Below, one piece after another: positions 1-5,403 of a stretch of DNA of 6,979 bases (its first letter is position 1; every line of letters begins with the position of its first letter). This stretch comes from Lachnospiraceae bacterium UBA5895 (GTDB lineage: Bacteria; Bacillota; Clostridia; Lachnospirales; Lachnospiraceae), in NCBI GenBank assembly GCA_002431915.1, contig DJEP01000034.1, forward strand, positions 1 through 6,979, read 5' to 3'. The notes beneath the pieces were generated by a model. The model made no database searches, had not been told where the DNA came from, and worked only from the letters and a program-made list of their open reading frames with translations. The translations under genes and the position numbers were made by a program.

Positions 1-116
1 TACTTTCCTCGCTTACGTACCGCTACGGGCTGCGCCCGAAGCGGAAGCGGGTCTGCGGTTCTTAGCCCCAATGCGGGCTACGGCGATTCGATAACATTTC
101 TTCACTAACTCTCCAG
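1..116. other. GC-rich intergenic region with two hairpins downstream of trxA
   Basis: No coding region is visible here. Two inverted repeats stand out. In the first, CCGCT (20-24) and AGCGG (40-44) pair outside CGGGC (26-30) and GCCCG (34-38), giving a 10-bp GC-rich stem with one A-A mismatch and a 3-base loop. In the second, TAGCCC (63-68) pairs with GGGCTA (75-80) around a 6-base loop. The 7-mer GCTACGG occurs twice (22-28 and 77-83). Read on the minus strand, both lie just after the trxA stop, but neither is followed by a run of T, so this is not a textbook intrinsic terminator. It could be an mRNA 3'-end stabiliser, part of an intergenic palindromic repeat family, or the edge of a larger element cut by the window. 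The hairpins are seen directly; the role is open. Confidence 0.5.
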
Positions 117-437
117 TTATGCCAGTGCCTGCTCCAGCTTCTGGCGGAAATCTGCTTCGGACATAGCACCACCGAAGACTACAGCGGGCTCCCCGTTTTT
201 AAACACGATGAAATGCGGGATGCTTACCACGCGGTACTTCTGCGCAATCGCCATATTCTCATCCACATTGATCTTGCCGACCTTCATTCTGCCGGCGTAA
301 GCTTCGGCGCATTTCTCCACTACAGGTCCCATCATTTTGCAGGGGCCGCACCAGTCGGCGTAGAAATCCACCAGAACGGGAAGTTCCGAATGCAGAACCT
401 CTTCTTCAAAATTAGCAGCTGTAAATGTATATTCCAT
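117..437 (-). CDS. trxA: Thioredoxin
   Basis: This is a cytoplasmic dithiol-disulfide oxidoreductase of 106 residues, the usual size for a single-domain thioredoxin. The active site WCGPC is at residues 29-33, preceded by the typical VLVDFYAD strand (21-28). The structural cis-proline is in VSIP (Pro74), and the following strand-turn FIVFKNGE (76-83) is normal for the fold. In the family, the two active-site cysteines reduce protein disulfides such as those of ribonucleotide reductase and peroxiredoxins, and are re-reduced by thioredoxin reductase, which is not in this window. A third cysteine (Cys43) lies outside the active site. An in-frame ATG 13 codons upstream (474-476) is rejected: the start at 435-437 has the good ribosome binding site and gives the family N-terminus. 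It lies 58 bp after trmB on the same strand, so co-transcription is likely. A role as a specialised thioredoxin-like protein cannot be excluded. Confidence 0.93.
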   Translation of the reverse strand: MEYTFTAANFEEEVLHSELPVLVDFYADWCGPCKMMGPVVEKCAEAYAGRMKVGKINVDENMAIAQKYRVVSIPHFIVFKNGEPAVVFGGAMSEADFRQKLEQALA

Positions 438-443
438 AATGAT

Positions 444-452
444 CCTTCCTTT
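444..452 (-). promoter_or_regulatory. Ribosome binding site of trxA
   Basis: On the minus strand the sequence reads AAAGGAAGG, with 6 bases between its end and the ATG at 437. This decides the trxA start in favour of the inner methionine, because the upstream ATG at 476 has no comparable site. Confidence 0.75.
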
Positions 453-456
453 CTCC

Positions 457-474
457 GGCTGCCTGTAAGCAGCC
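457..474 (-). other. Intercistronic hairpin between trmB and trxA
   Basis: GGCTGC (457-462) and GCAGCC (469-474) form a perfect 6-bp stem with a 6-base loop, immediately upstream of the trxA ribosome binding site on the minus strand. No T run follows on the minus strand, so it is not a terminator. It could be an mRNA processing or stability element within a trmB-trxA transcript. The pairing is seen; the role is inferred. Confidence 0.4.
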
Positions 475-495
475 AATCATCTTTAGTATTTCCGA

Positions 496-1140
496 TTATC
501 TGAAAATAATATATTTGCAGATAGGGTTGCCGATGGAAGAGAATTTTTCCTCGTATTCCGTCATAACATTGCCTTCCATCAGTGCAGCGTCATTATGCAG
601 ATCGTAGGTGATCACCTTCGCCTGCCAGCCGGCGGGTTCCAGCTCCTCCACAGCAAAATCAAACAGAGGACGGTTGTCGGTCTTGAACTCTAATGTTCCC
701 TCTTTTTTTAGGATCACATCATAGCGTGCCAGGAATTGTCTGGAGGGCAGACGCCTCTTGGCGTGGCGGTCCTTGGGCCAGGGATCGGAGAAGTTCAGAT
801 AGATCCGGTCGACCTCTCCTTTTCCGAATACCTTGTCGATATCCTCGGCATCCATGCGGATGAATTTCAGATTGGGAAGCTCGTCCTCTTCCATTTTCTG
901 GATCGCACGGAGCAGGACGCTGGAATATTTTTCGATTCCCACATAGTTGATCTCGGGATTTTCCTTTGCAAGTGTATGCAGAAAACGCCCTTTTCCCATA
1001 CCGATTTCGATACGAATGGGGTGATCGTTTCCGAAGATCTCATGCCAGGTTCCGGGGCATGCTTCCAAAGTATCTTCCGGTACCACGTAGGGACTTTCGG
1101 CGATCACTTCGCGGGAACCGGTAATATTACGTAATCTCAT
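496..1140 (-). CDS. trmB: tRNA (guanine-N7-)-methyltransferase TrmB
   Basis: TrmB transfers a methyl group from S-adenosylmethionine to N7 of G46 in the variable loop of a set of tRNAs (EC 2.1.1.33), in the cytoplasm. The 214-residue length is typical. Family motifs appear in order: the SAM-binding glycine loop GMGKGRF (47-53) after the strand IRIEI, the acidic residue Glu70 in VGIEKYSS, the motif RMDAED (95-100), the signature NFSDPWPK (116-123) followed by H-AKRR, then TDNRPLF (154-160) and TEYEEKF (194-200) near the C-terminus. The start MRLRN matches the family's usual N-terminus. Upstream on the minus strand an AGAAAGG sequence (1152-1158) lies about 11 bases from the ATG, slightly long but acceptable. 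The gene leads trxA on the same strand and is divergent from the yfcE-type gene. Nothing suggests a defect. Confidence 0.97.
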   Translation of the reverse strand: MRLRNITGSREVIAESPYVVPEDTLEACPGTWHEIFGNDHPIRIEIGMGKGRFLHTLAKENPEINYVGIEKYSSVLLRAIQKMEEDELPNLKFIRMDAEDIDKVFGKGEVDRIYLNFSDPWPKDRHAKRRLPSRQFLARYDVILKKEGTLEFKTDNRPLFDFAVEELEPAGWQAKVITYDLHNDAALMEGNVMTEYEEKFSSIGNPICKYIIFR

Positions 1141-1157
1141 ATATTTAACGACCTTTC

Positions 1158-1186
1158 TTGATGAACACGGTAAATTCGTGTAAAAT
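1158..1186 (+). promoter_or_regulatory. Candidate sigma-A promoter for the yfcE-type gene
   Basis: A -35 box TTGATG (1158-1163) and a -10 box TAAAAT (1181-1186) are separated by 17 bases, with TG directly before the -10. Transcription would start near 1193, giving a leader of about 95 bases before the GTG at 1289. It is predicted from consensus only. Confidence 0.5.
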
Positions 1187-1196
1187 CTGTATTGTC

Positions 1197-1225
1197 AATG
1201 TACTTTATCTTGGAAATCTTGTCAA
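1197..1225 (-). promoter_or_regulatory. Candidate sigma-A promoter for trmB-trxA
   Basis: On the minus strand a perfect -35 TTGACA (1220-1225) is followed after 17 bases by TACATT (1197-1202), a 4-of-6 match to the -10 consensus. Transcription would start near 1190, about 50 bases before the trmB ATG. A second TTGACA lies at 1193-1198 on the same strand but has no good -10 at the right distance. Confidence 0.5.
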
Positions 1226-1274
1226 GTGACCATGATGGATATGGACAGTTGTGGCAAAACAGATATCGGAAAAC

Positions 1275-1281
1275 GAGGAGG
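1275..1281 (+). promoter_or_regulatory. Ribosome binding site fixing a GTG start
   Basis: GAGGAGG with a 7-base gap to GTG (1289-1291). The only in-frame ATGs nearby lie upstream, the first at 1226, or inside the conserved N-terminus. This site therefore sets the GTG as the start. Confidence 0.85.
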
Positions 1282-1288
1282 AAAAATT

Positions 1289-1840
1289 GTGAAATGGATG
1301 ATTGCGTCGGACATTCACGGTTCGGCTTATTATTGCAGAAAAATGATGGAGGCTTATACAAAGGAAGATGCGGAGAGACTTCTGCTTTTGGGGGATATCT
1401 TATATCACGGACCCCGCAATGATCTCCCCGAAGGGTATGCGCCGAAGGAAGTGATCACACTGCTCAATGCGCATAAAAATGATATCTATTGTGTCCGGGG
1501 CAACTGCGACACAGAGGTGGATCAGATGGTGCTGGAATTCCCGGTACTCAGTGACTATTGTGTTATTGCGGAAGGGAAGACGGCAGTCTATGCCACACAT
1601 GGACATATCTATAACGAACAGAAGCTCCCGCCGCTGCATCCCGGGGACATTTTGCTGCATGGGCATACCCATGTGCCGGAGTGCACCGTACACGAAGAAG
1701 AACAGTACATTTATATGAATCCCGGTTCGGTGTCGATTCCGAAGAAAGACAGCTGGCATGGATACATGATCTGGGAAGATAACGAGTTTGTCTGGAAAGA
1801 TTTTGACGGTCAGGAACATATGCGAAAAAAATTAAGTTAA
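1289..1840 (+). CDS. yfcE: YfcE-type metallophosphoesterase / phosphodiesterase
   Basis: This is a 183-residue calcineurin-like metallophosphoesterase that closely follows E. coli YfcE, a manganese-dependent phosphodiesterase active in vitro on artificial substrates and of uncertain natural substrate. Metal-binding motifs are complete: SDIHG (7-11, Asp8 and His10), GDI (35-37, Asp36), GNCD (71-74, Asn72), THGH (103-106) and GHTH (125-128), with NPGSVSIPK (144-152) after them. Stretches such as HGPRN, LPEGYAP and EVDQM match YfcE particularly well, which separates it from the shorter MJ0936-like relatives. The start is GTG: it has a strong ribosome binding site and gives the N-terminus VKWMIASDIHG, which aligns with that of YfcE. 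An in-frame ATG at 1226 would add 21 residues unrelated to the family. The gene stands alone between its own promoter and a strong terminator. Physiological role is not shown by the context. Confidence 0.93.
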   Translation: MKWMIASDIHGSAYYCRKMMEAYTKEDAERLLLLGDILYHGPRNDLPEGYAPKEVITLLNAHKNDIYCVRGNCDTEVDQMVLEFPVLSDYCVIAEGKTAVYATHGHIYNEQKLPPLHPGDILLHGHTHVPECTVHEEEQYIYMNPGSVSIPKKDSWHGYMIWEDNEFVWKDFDGQEHMRKKLS

Positions 1841-1859
1841 TACTATGGTTTTTAAGCAA

Positions 1860-1906
1860 AATGGTGTATGATAAAGAATGTGCATTATCATACACCATTA
1901 TTTTTG
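1860..1906 (+). terminator. Intrinsic terminator after yfcE, directly upstream of dacA
   Basis: A perfect 15-bp stem pairs 1860-1874 with 1885-1899 around a 10-base loop, followed by ATTTTTG (1900-1906). The stem is AT-rich with a central GGTGT/ACACC core. It is the longest unbroken hairpin I found in the window. Its T run ends only 28 bases before the dacA start codon, so it may also act as an attenuator for dacA. Confidence 0.85.
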
Positions 1907-1919
1907 TAAGGATATCTTC

Positions 1920-1927
1920 AGGAAGGA
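1920..1927 (+). promoter_or_regulatory. Ribosome binding site of dacA
   Basis: AGGAAGGA with 7 bases to the ATG at 1935. It decides the start: an in-frame ATG at 1878 sits in the loop of the upstream terminator hairpin and would put an extra 19 residues before the signal peptide. Confidence 0.85.
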
Positions 1928-1934
1928 TTTATAC

Positions 1935-3644
1935 ATGCGTTTTTTTAAGCATTTTTCATATAGAACATTTTTTACAAAGGCAGTCATGGGACTCAGCGCC
2001 ATCTGTCTTTTTGCATCTCAGGGACTGAGTGCCTCGGCGACCACTATCAAAGAAGAGAACATTGCCTATAATCAATCGCTGGCAGTACAGTCCAATGCAG
2101 TGGCAAACTGGCCTACGGGACCGGTGGTCAGTGCGGAATCCGCAATTTTGATGGACGCGGATACCGGAGCAATCCTGTATGCGAAAAATATTCACCAGAA
2201 GGAGTATCCCGCCAGCACCACCAAGATACTGACCACACTGATTGCCTCGGAGCGATGCAGTATGGATGAAATCGTGGATTTCTCCTATGATGCGGTACAT
2301 GACATCGATCCGGGCAGCAACCATATTGCCATTGAACCCGGGGAGCAGCTGACCATGGAGGAGTGCCTGAATGCGATTCTGATCCGTTCGGCCAATGAGG
2401 TCTCTTTTGCGGTAGCGGAGCATATCTCGGGTACTACCTGGCAGGATTTTGCACCGATCATGAATGAGCGGGCGAAAGAACTGGGATGCGTGGACTCCAA
2501 TTTCGTCAACCCCAACGGTCTGCCAGATGAGAACCACTATACCAGCGCTTATGATCTTGCGATGATCGGCAGAGCCTTTTTTGCAAATGAAGCATTATGC
2601 AAGATGACCATGACACATATGCTGCACATTCTGCCGTCGGAGAGACAGCCGGATGACATCATGGAAGTCAATAAGATGGAACTGATCCCCGGTGGAAAAT
2701 ACGCATATCCCTACCTGGTGGGCTGTAAGACCGGTTACACCGATGTGGCAAGAAGTACGCTGGTCTCTTGTGCACAGAAGGACGGCATGAAGCTGATCTG
2801 CGTGGTAATGAAGGATGAAAATCCGAATTACTATGAAGATACCATCGCGTTGTTTGATTACGGATTCAGCAATTTCCAAAAGGTCAACATTGCACAGACC
2901 GAGACCAAATACAACATTGACAATCCGGGTTTCTTTTATAGCGGCAATGACATCTTTGGTAATTCCAAGCCGATCCTGGAACTGAATCAGAGTGACTGTA
3001 TTACTCTGCCGAATACCATCACATTCGAGGATGCGGTATCCGATATTTCTTATGATAATACGGCTCCCGGACAGGTAGCGGTAATTACGTATACGTATCA
3101 TGATGTGGTACTGGGCACGGCATCCATAGATTTCACGGCTTCTGAAAAGGGAAGCAGTGTGTTCCGGGACGAGACCGCAGAGACAGGGGAAGCGGCAGCG
3201 TCTACAGAAATGGCGGGAGAGACGGACAGCACCCAGGCGACGCAGGAGTCGGAGACGGCGACTTCCGATGGAACAGCCGGAGATGGCGGCGGTATTCCCA
3301 CAGCCACACAGCCGACGGATTCCGGGGAAGAGGACACGGCTTCCGGTGGTCCGGCAGTGATTTTCATCAATGTGGTAAAGGTGTTTTTCTGGATCCTGGG
3401 AATCGCGGTGGTGATTTTCCTTATCTTACTGTTGAGAGCGTTTATTAAAAACTATCATTTTGCTCATCGCAGTACCAGACTGACCTGGCGGTTTAACCGC
3501 AGAAGAAATCGTTCCAGATCCCGTTATCGTTCCGTGGATCAGGATCTGCAGAACAGACGCAGGGAAGCTATCCGACAGGCGAAGAAGCGGCGTAAACCCA
3601 AGAAAGCCAAGAAGCCAAACCGTTTCCGTGATCTGGACTTCTAA
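1935..3644 (+). CDS. dacA: D-alanyl-D-alanine carboxypeptidase (S11 family, PBP5/DacA type) with C-terminal membrane anchor and basic tail
   Basis: This penicillin-binding protein removes the terminal D-alanine from peptidoglycan pentapeptides outside the membrane (EC 3.4.16.4). It has 569 residues, longer than the roughly 400 of typical PBP5. Residues 1-35 are a signal peptide with a likely cut after ASA (33-35). The catalytic domain (about 62-310) carries STTK (94-97, nucleophile Ser94), SAN (152-154) and KTG (265-267). A PBP5 C-terminal-like beta domain follows (about 313-402). Then come a Ser/Thr/Glu/Gly-rich linker (about 404-472), one hydrophobic helix (about 475-500) and a tail (501-569) with about 27 Arg/Lys and only 5 acidic residues. 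Classical PBP5 proteins end in an amphipathic helix; here a true transmembrane segment is predicted, with the basic tail in the cytoplasm. The gene name reflects family; dacF or dacB paralogues cannot be separated here. No convincing promoter lies between the yfcE terminator and the start. Confidence 0.94.
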   Translation: MRFFKHFSYRTFFTKAVMGLSAICLFASQGLSASATTIKEENIAYNQSLAVQSNAVANWPTGPVVSAESAILMDADTGAILYAKNIHQKEYPASTTKILTTLIASERCSMDEIVDFSYDAVHDIDPGSNHIAIEPGEQLTMEECLNAILIRSANEVSFAVAEHISGTTWQDFAPIMNERAKELGCVDSNFVNPNGLPDENHYTSAYDLAMIGRAFFANEALCKMTMTHMLHILPSERQPDDIMEVNKMELIPGGKYAYPYLVGCKTGYTDVARSTLVSCAQKDGMKLICVVMKDENPNYYEDTIALFDYGFSNFQKVNIAQTETKYNIDNPGFFYSGNDIFGNSKPILELNQSDCITLPNTITFEDAVSDISYDNTAPGQVAVITYTYHDVVLGTASIDFTASEKGSSVFRDETAETGEAAASTEMAGETDSTQATQESETATSDGTAGDGGGIPTATQPTDSGEEDTASGGPAVIFINVVKVFFWILGIAVVIFLILLLRAFIKNYHFAHRSTRLTWRFNRRRNRSRSRYRSVDQDLQNRRREAIRQAKKRRKPKKAKKPNRFRDLDF

Positions 3645-3662
3645 GAGAATATAGATATACAA

Positions 3663-3701
3663 AAAAGGCATGTCCCGATGATTACGTTGGGCATGCCTTT
3701 T
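3663..3701. terminator. Bidirectional intrinsic terminator between dacA and the convergent gene
   Basis: AAAAGGCATG (3663-3672) and CCC (3674-3676) pair with GGG (3689-3691) and CATGCCTTTT (3692-3701), giving a 13-bp stem with one bulged T (3673) and a 12-base loop. Read on the plus strand it ends in four T; read on the minus strand it ends in six T (3661-3666). It can therefore stop transcripts from both dacA and the minus-strand gene ending at 3719. Confidence 0.88.
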
Positions 3702-3718
3702 AGGTCTTAATGATGCTG

Positions 3719-4480
3719 TTATTTATTCAATAAGTATTCTGCCAGATCCACGGCGGTATCCACATGCTCCGCATTTGCGTAGATGCCCATGACAATACCG
3801 TCTCCACGGAAGTAATAGTTGTCGGTCAGATCCTTGCAGTCTGTCAGGCAGATGCCTACCGGTACGGGATCCTGCATGTCTTCCGGATGAAGCGGATCGG
3901 GATATTCCGGTGTGTAATCGGTATTCAGATCATCGTTTGCTGCCTCGATCGCCAGTACCACTTCTCTGTCTACATAATAGAAATAGGGCTCCAATGCCTG
4001 GATCTGTTCGTCTGTGAGGATGTCCCGCAGATCATAAAACAGGCTGCTGTTGGCATATTTTTGGAAAGAATCAAAATCCGTGATCATGCTGTCCAGCTCA
4101 TTTGCTGCTACATATACCATCAGCTTCTGGGAAGAAGTGACGGAGGTCTCATCCATGCTGTCTTCCATGATACGGATGGAAGTATCGAGGGTGATATCGC
4201 TGGTATTCAGATCAATGCCCTCTTTTTCAGCGAAATCCGCAATAAAACCCGGCTGCTCGGAAGACATCTGATCTAAGGGACTTGCGTTTAATAAAACGGC
4301 GTTAAAAGCCGTATCTCTCCGGTTCATAAACTGGTAAATAAAGCTTACGATCATGCCGATGACAATCACGGAAATGATCACGTGCCATTTGTAATAATAC
4401 CAGAAATACGCCAGCTTCTGTTTGGGAGTACCGTTTTTCAGTGCTTCCCGTTCTTCTTTAAATTCATCCATTACCGCCAT
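3719..4480 (-). CDS. Single-pass membrane protein of unknown function
   Basis: I do not recognise a characterised function. The 253-residue protein has a short charged N-terminus (1-30) ending in an aromatic, basic motif YFWYYYKWH (25-33), one hydrophobic segment (about 34-51), then a soluble part of about 200 acidic residues. Positive charges before the helix predict the N-terminus inside and the C-terminal domain outside. There is no lipobox and no cleavable signal peptide is obvious, so it is probably a signal anchor. Parts of the outer domain, such as AANELDSMITDFDSF (about 125-139) followed by FYDLRDIL, recall segments of extracellular solute-binding folds, but this is only a resemblance. 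N-terminal motifs of this kind occur, as I recall, in other uncharacterised Clostridia proteins. The ATG at 4480 is preferred over the one three codons in, because AAAGGCGG lies 7-10 bases upstream. It is transcribed alone, divergent from the gene at 4798. Confidence 0.85.
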   Translation of the reverse strand: MAVMDEFKEEREALKNGTPKQKLAYFWYYYKWHVIISVIVIGMIVSFIYQFMNRRDTAFNAVLLNASPLDQMSSEQPGFIADFAEKEGIDLNTSDITLDTSIRIMEDSMDETSVTSSQKLMVYVAANELDSMITDFDSFQKYANSSLFYDLRDILTDEQIQALEPYFYYVDREVVLAIEAANDDLNTDYTPEYPDPLHPEDMQDPVPVGICLTDCKDLTDNYYFRGDGIVMGIYANAEHVDTAVDLAEYLLNK

Positions 4481-4583
4481 GGGGAATCCGCCTTTCTGCT
4501 CGAAGTACGATGAAATCAGGGATAAATATGAGCAAGCTCATGTGGGCTTAGTCCTTTTGACCCTGGCATCATAGAATATATTT

Positions 4584-4612
4584 ATGATAAAGGTTCTCTA
4601 TCCGAAAGTCAA
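4584..4612 (-). promoter_or_regulatory. Candidate sigma-A promoter for the 253-residue membrane protein gene
   Basis: On the minus strand -35 TTGACT (4607-4612) and -10 TATCAT (4584-4589) are separated by exactly 17 bases; each matches consensus at 5 of 6 positions. The start would be near 4577, about 97 bases before the ATG. A short inverted repeat, ATCATA (4568-4573) with TATGAT (4583-4588), overlaps the -10 and start site. Confidence 0.65.
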
Positions 4613-4665
4613 TGAACGAAGTGTGAGAGGATTCTAAAAAAAGAATTAAATATCAGCAGAAACAT

Positions 4666-4677
4666 AAGGCATGCCTT
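4666..4677. promoter_or_regulatory. 12-bp palindrome overlapping a -35 box
   Basis: AAGGCATGCCTT is a perfect inverted repeat whose last two bases are the first two of the -35 box at 4676. The location fits a repressor operator, but one or two perfect 12-bp palindromes are expected by chance in a window this size, so the support is positional only. Confidence 0.3.
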
Positions 4678-4704
4678 GCAAGTTCAGACCGGATGATATA
4701 TTAT
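4676..4704 (+). promoter_or_regulatory. Candidate sigma-A promoter for the small membrane protein gene
   Basis: -35 TTGCAA (4676-4681) and -10 TATTAT (4699-4704) are 17 bases apart. A-rich sequence about 20-40 bp upstream of the -35 could act as an UP-like element. Transcription would start near 4711, leaving a leader of about 87 bases. Confidence 0.6.
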
Positions 4705-4720
4705 AGTAGACATAGCACAG

Positions 4721-4746
4721 GTTTTTGTCTATCGGCGGACAAAAAC
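4721..4746 (+). other. Leader hairpin upstream of the small membrane protein gene
   Basis: GTTTTTGTC (4721-4729) and GACAAAAAC (4738-4746) form a perfect 9-bp stem around the 8-base loop TATCGGCG. It sits about 10 bases after the predicted transcription start and about 37 bases before the ribosome binding site. No T run follows, so it is not a terminator. It may protect the 5' end of the mRNA or bind a regulator. It matches no riboswitch consensus I know. Confidence 0.45.
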
Positions 4747-4797
4747 GCGATATAGAACGAATTACAAATAAATATATGAGAGAAAAGGAAACGAAAA

Positions 4798-5292
4798 ATG
4801 AGTGATTCTTACGTAGAATGTCTGGTAAAAGCAAAACAGCCTGCATGGGCAAAAATCTTAAAAGCATTACTGATTGCACTGACAGTGTTAAGCTGCCTGG
4901 TCATGTTTGTATTTATTATTTTCCTTCCAATTGCGCTGGCAGCAGGCGTGGGAGCATACTTCCTGAATATGTACACCGATCTGGAGTATGAATATCTCTA
5001 TCTGGACAAGGAACTGTCCATTGACAAGATCATGGCGAAGAGTAAGAGAAAGCGCGTCGGCACCTACAGCCTTGACCGTATGGAAGTATTTGCACCGGTC
5101 TATTCCTATCATCTGGACAACTTCAAGAACCGTCAGGTGAAGGAGAAGGATTACAGCATCGGCGAGGTATTGCAGCCGGACGGACGCTATGCCATGTACT
5201 ATGAAGGCGGAGAGAAGATTATCTTAAGCCCCAACGAGGAACTGGTGAAGGTGCTTAAGAACATGGCACCCCGCAAAGTGTTCAGTGAATAA
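4798..5292 (+). CDS. Small membrane protein, possibly DUF6106 family
   Basis: A 164-residue protein of unknown function. The N-terminus MSDSYVECLVKAK (1-13) is followed by a long hydrophobic stretch (about 20-58), enough for two membrane helices with a turn near FLPIALAAG (42-50). The rest (about 60-164) is soluble and mixed-charge: an acidic-aromatic part YTDLEYEYLYLDKELSIDKI (59-78), a basic patch SKRKR (82-86), then beta-rich sequence. With two helices, both ends would lie in the cytoplasm. The overall pattern resembles proteins I recall as DUF6106, largely from Lachnospiraceae; this is from memory and unconfirmed. The soluble part may be a PH-like beta fold next to the membrane, an inference from the strand pattern only. 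The ribosome binding site GAAAAGGAA lies 7 bases before the ATG. The gene has its own promoter and terminator, so neighbours give no clue to function. Confidence 0.85.
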   Translation: MSDSYVECLVKAKQPAWAKILKALLIALTVLSCLVMFVFIIFLPIALAAGVGAYFLNMYTDLEYEYLYLDKELSIDKIMAKSKRKRVGTYSLDRMEVFAPVYSYHLDNFKNRQVKEKDYSIGEVLQPDGRYAMYYEGGEKIILSPNEELVKVLKNMAPRKVFSE

Positions 5293-5311
5293 TGGAATAA
5301 TAGAATGATTT

Positions 5312-5350
5312 AAAAGCTTCGGTACTGAGATGGTATCGGAGCTTTTCTTG
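5312..5350 (+). terminator. Intrinsic terminator after the small membrane protein gene
   Basis: Arms 5312-5325 and 5333-5346 form a 14-bp stem with two G-T wobbles around the 7-base loop TGAGATG. The stem ends in TTTT, followed by CTTG. It separates the upstream gene from guaB. Confidence 0.85.
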
Positions 5351-5380
5351 TATTGGAAAATAAATGATAAAAAAATATAA

Positions 5381-5403
5381 GCTATCCGGTTGACAGCTAT
5401 CCG
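5381..5403 (+). repeat. Direct repeat GCTATCCG flanking the guaB -35 box
   Basis: GCTATCCG occurs at 5381-5388 and 5396-5403, 15 bp apart, on either side of the TTGACA at 5390-5395. Such spacing around a -35 box could be a binding site for a regulator, but the repeat is short and no known regulator box matches it well. Confidence 0.4.

Larger units (their letters stand above)
4481..4797. other. Divergent 317-bp intergenic region with two promoters
   Basis: This region holds a promoter for each flanking gene (listed separately), with the -35 boxes 63 bp apart, an A-rich stretch (4635-4655) upstream of the plus-strand promoter, a 12-bp palindrome (4666-4677) and a leader hairpin (4721-4746). 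Apart from a 7-codon frame at 4528-4551, which has only a weak ribosome binding site, I see no coding potential and no known RNA family. Confidence 0.7.

Noticed and set aside
435..476. Upstream ATG extending thioredoxin by 13 residues
   Set aside because: The extension crosses the intercistronic hairpin and the good ribosome binding site at 444-452, and it is not part of the thioredoxin fold.
1226..1288. Upstream ATG extending the YfcE-type protein by 21 residues
   Set aside because: The extra residues do not fit the family, and GAGGAGG stands 7 bases before the GTG at 1289.
1878..1934. Upstream ATG extending DacA by 19 residues
   Set aside because: It lies in the loop of the terminator hairpin, and the signal peptide begins properly at 1935 behind AGGAAGGA.
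1956..2537. Long minus-strand open frames opposite dacA, guaB and other genes
   Set aside because: They are fully opposite well-supported genes, have no family-like sequence and are shadows of the coding strand.
4528..4551. Seven-codon reading frame as a leader peptide
   Set aside because: It is very short, has only a weak ribosome binding site, lies upstream of the plus-strand promoter, and is on the wrong strand for the minus-strand gene.
4721..4752. Pseudoknot between the leader hairpin loop TATCG and CGATA (4748-4752)
   Set aside because: The connecting loops would be 0 and 1 base long, too short to span a 9-bp stem.
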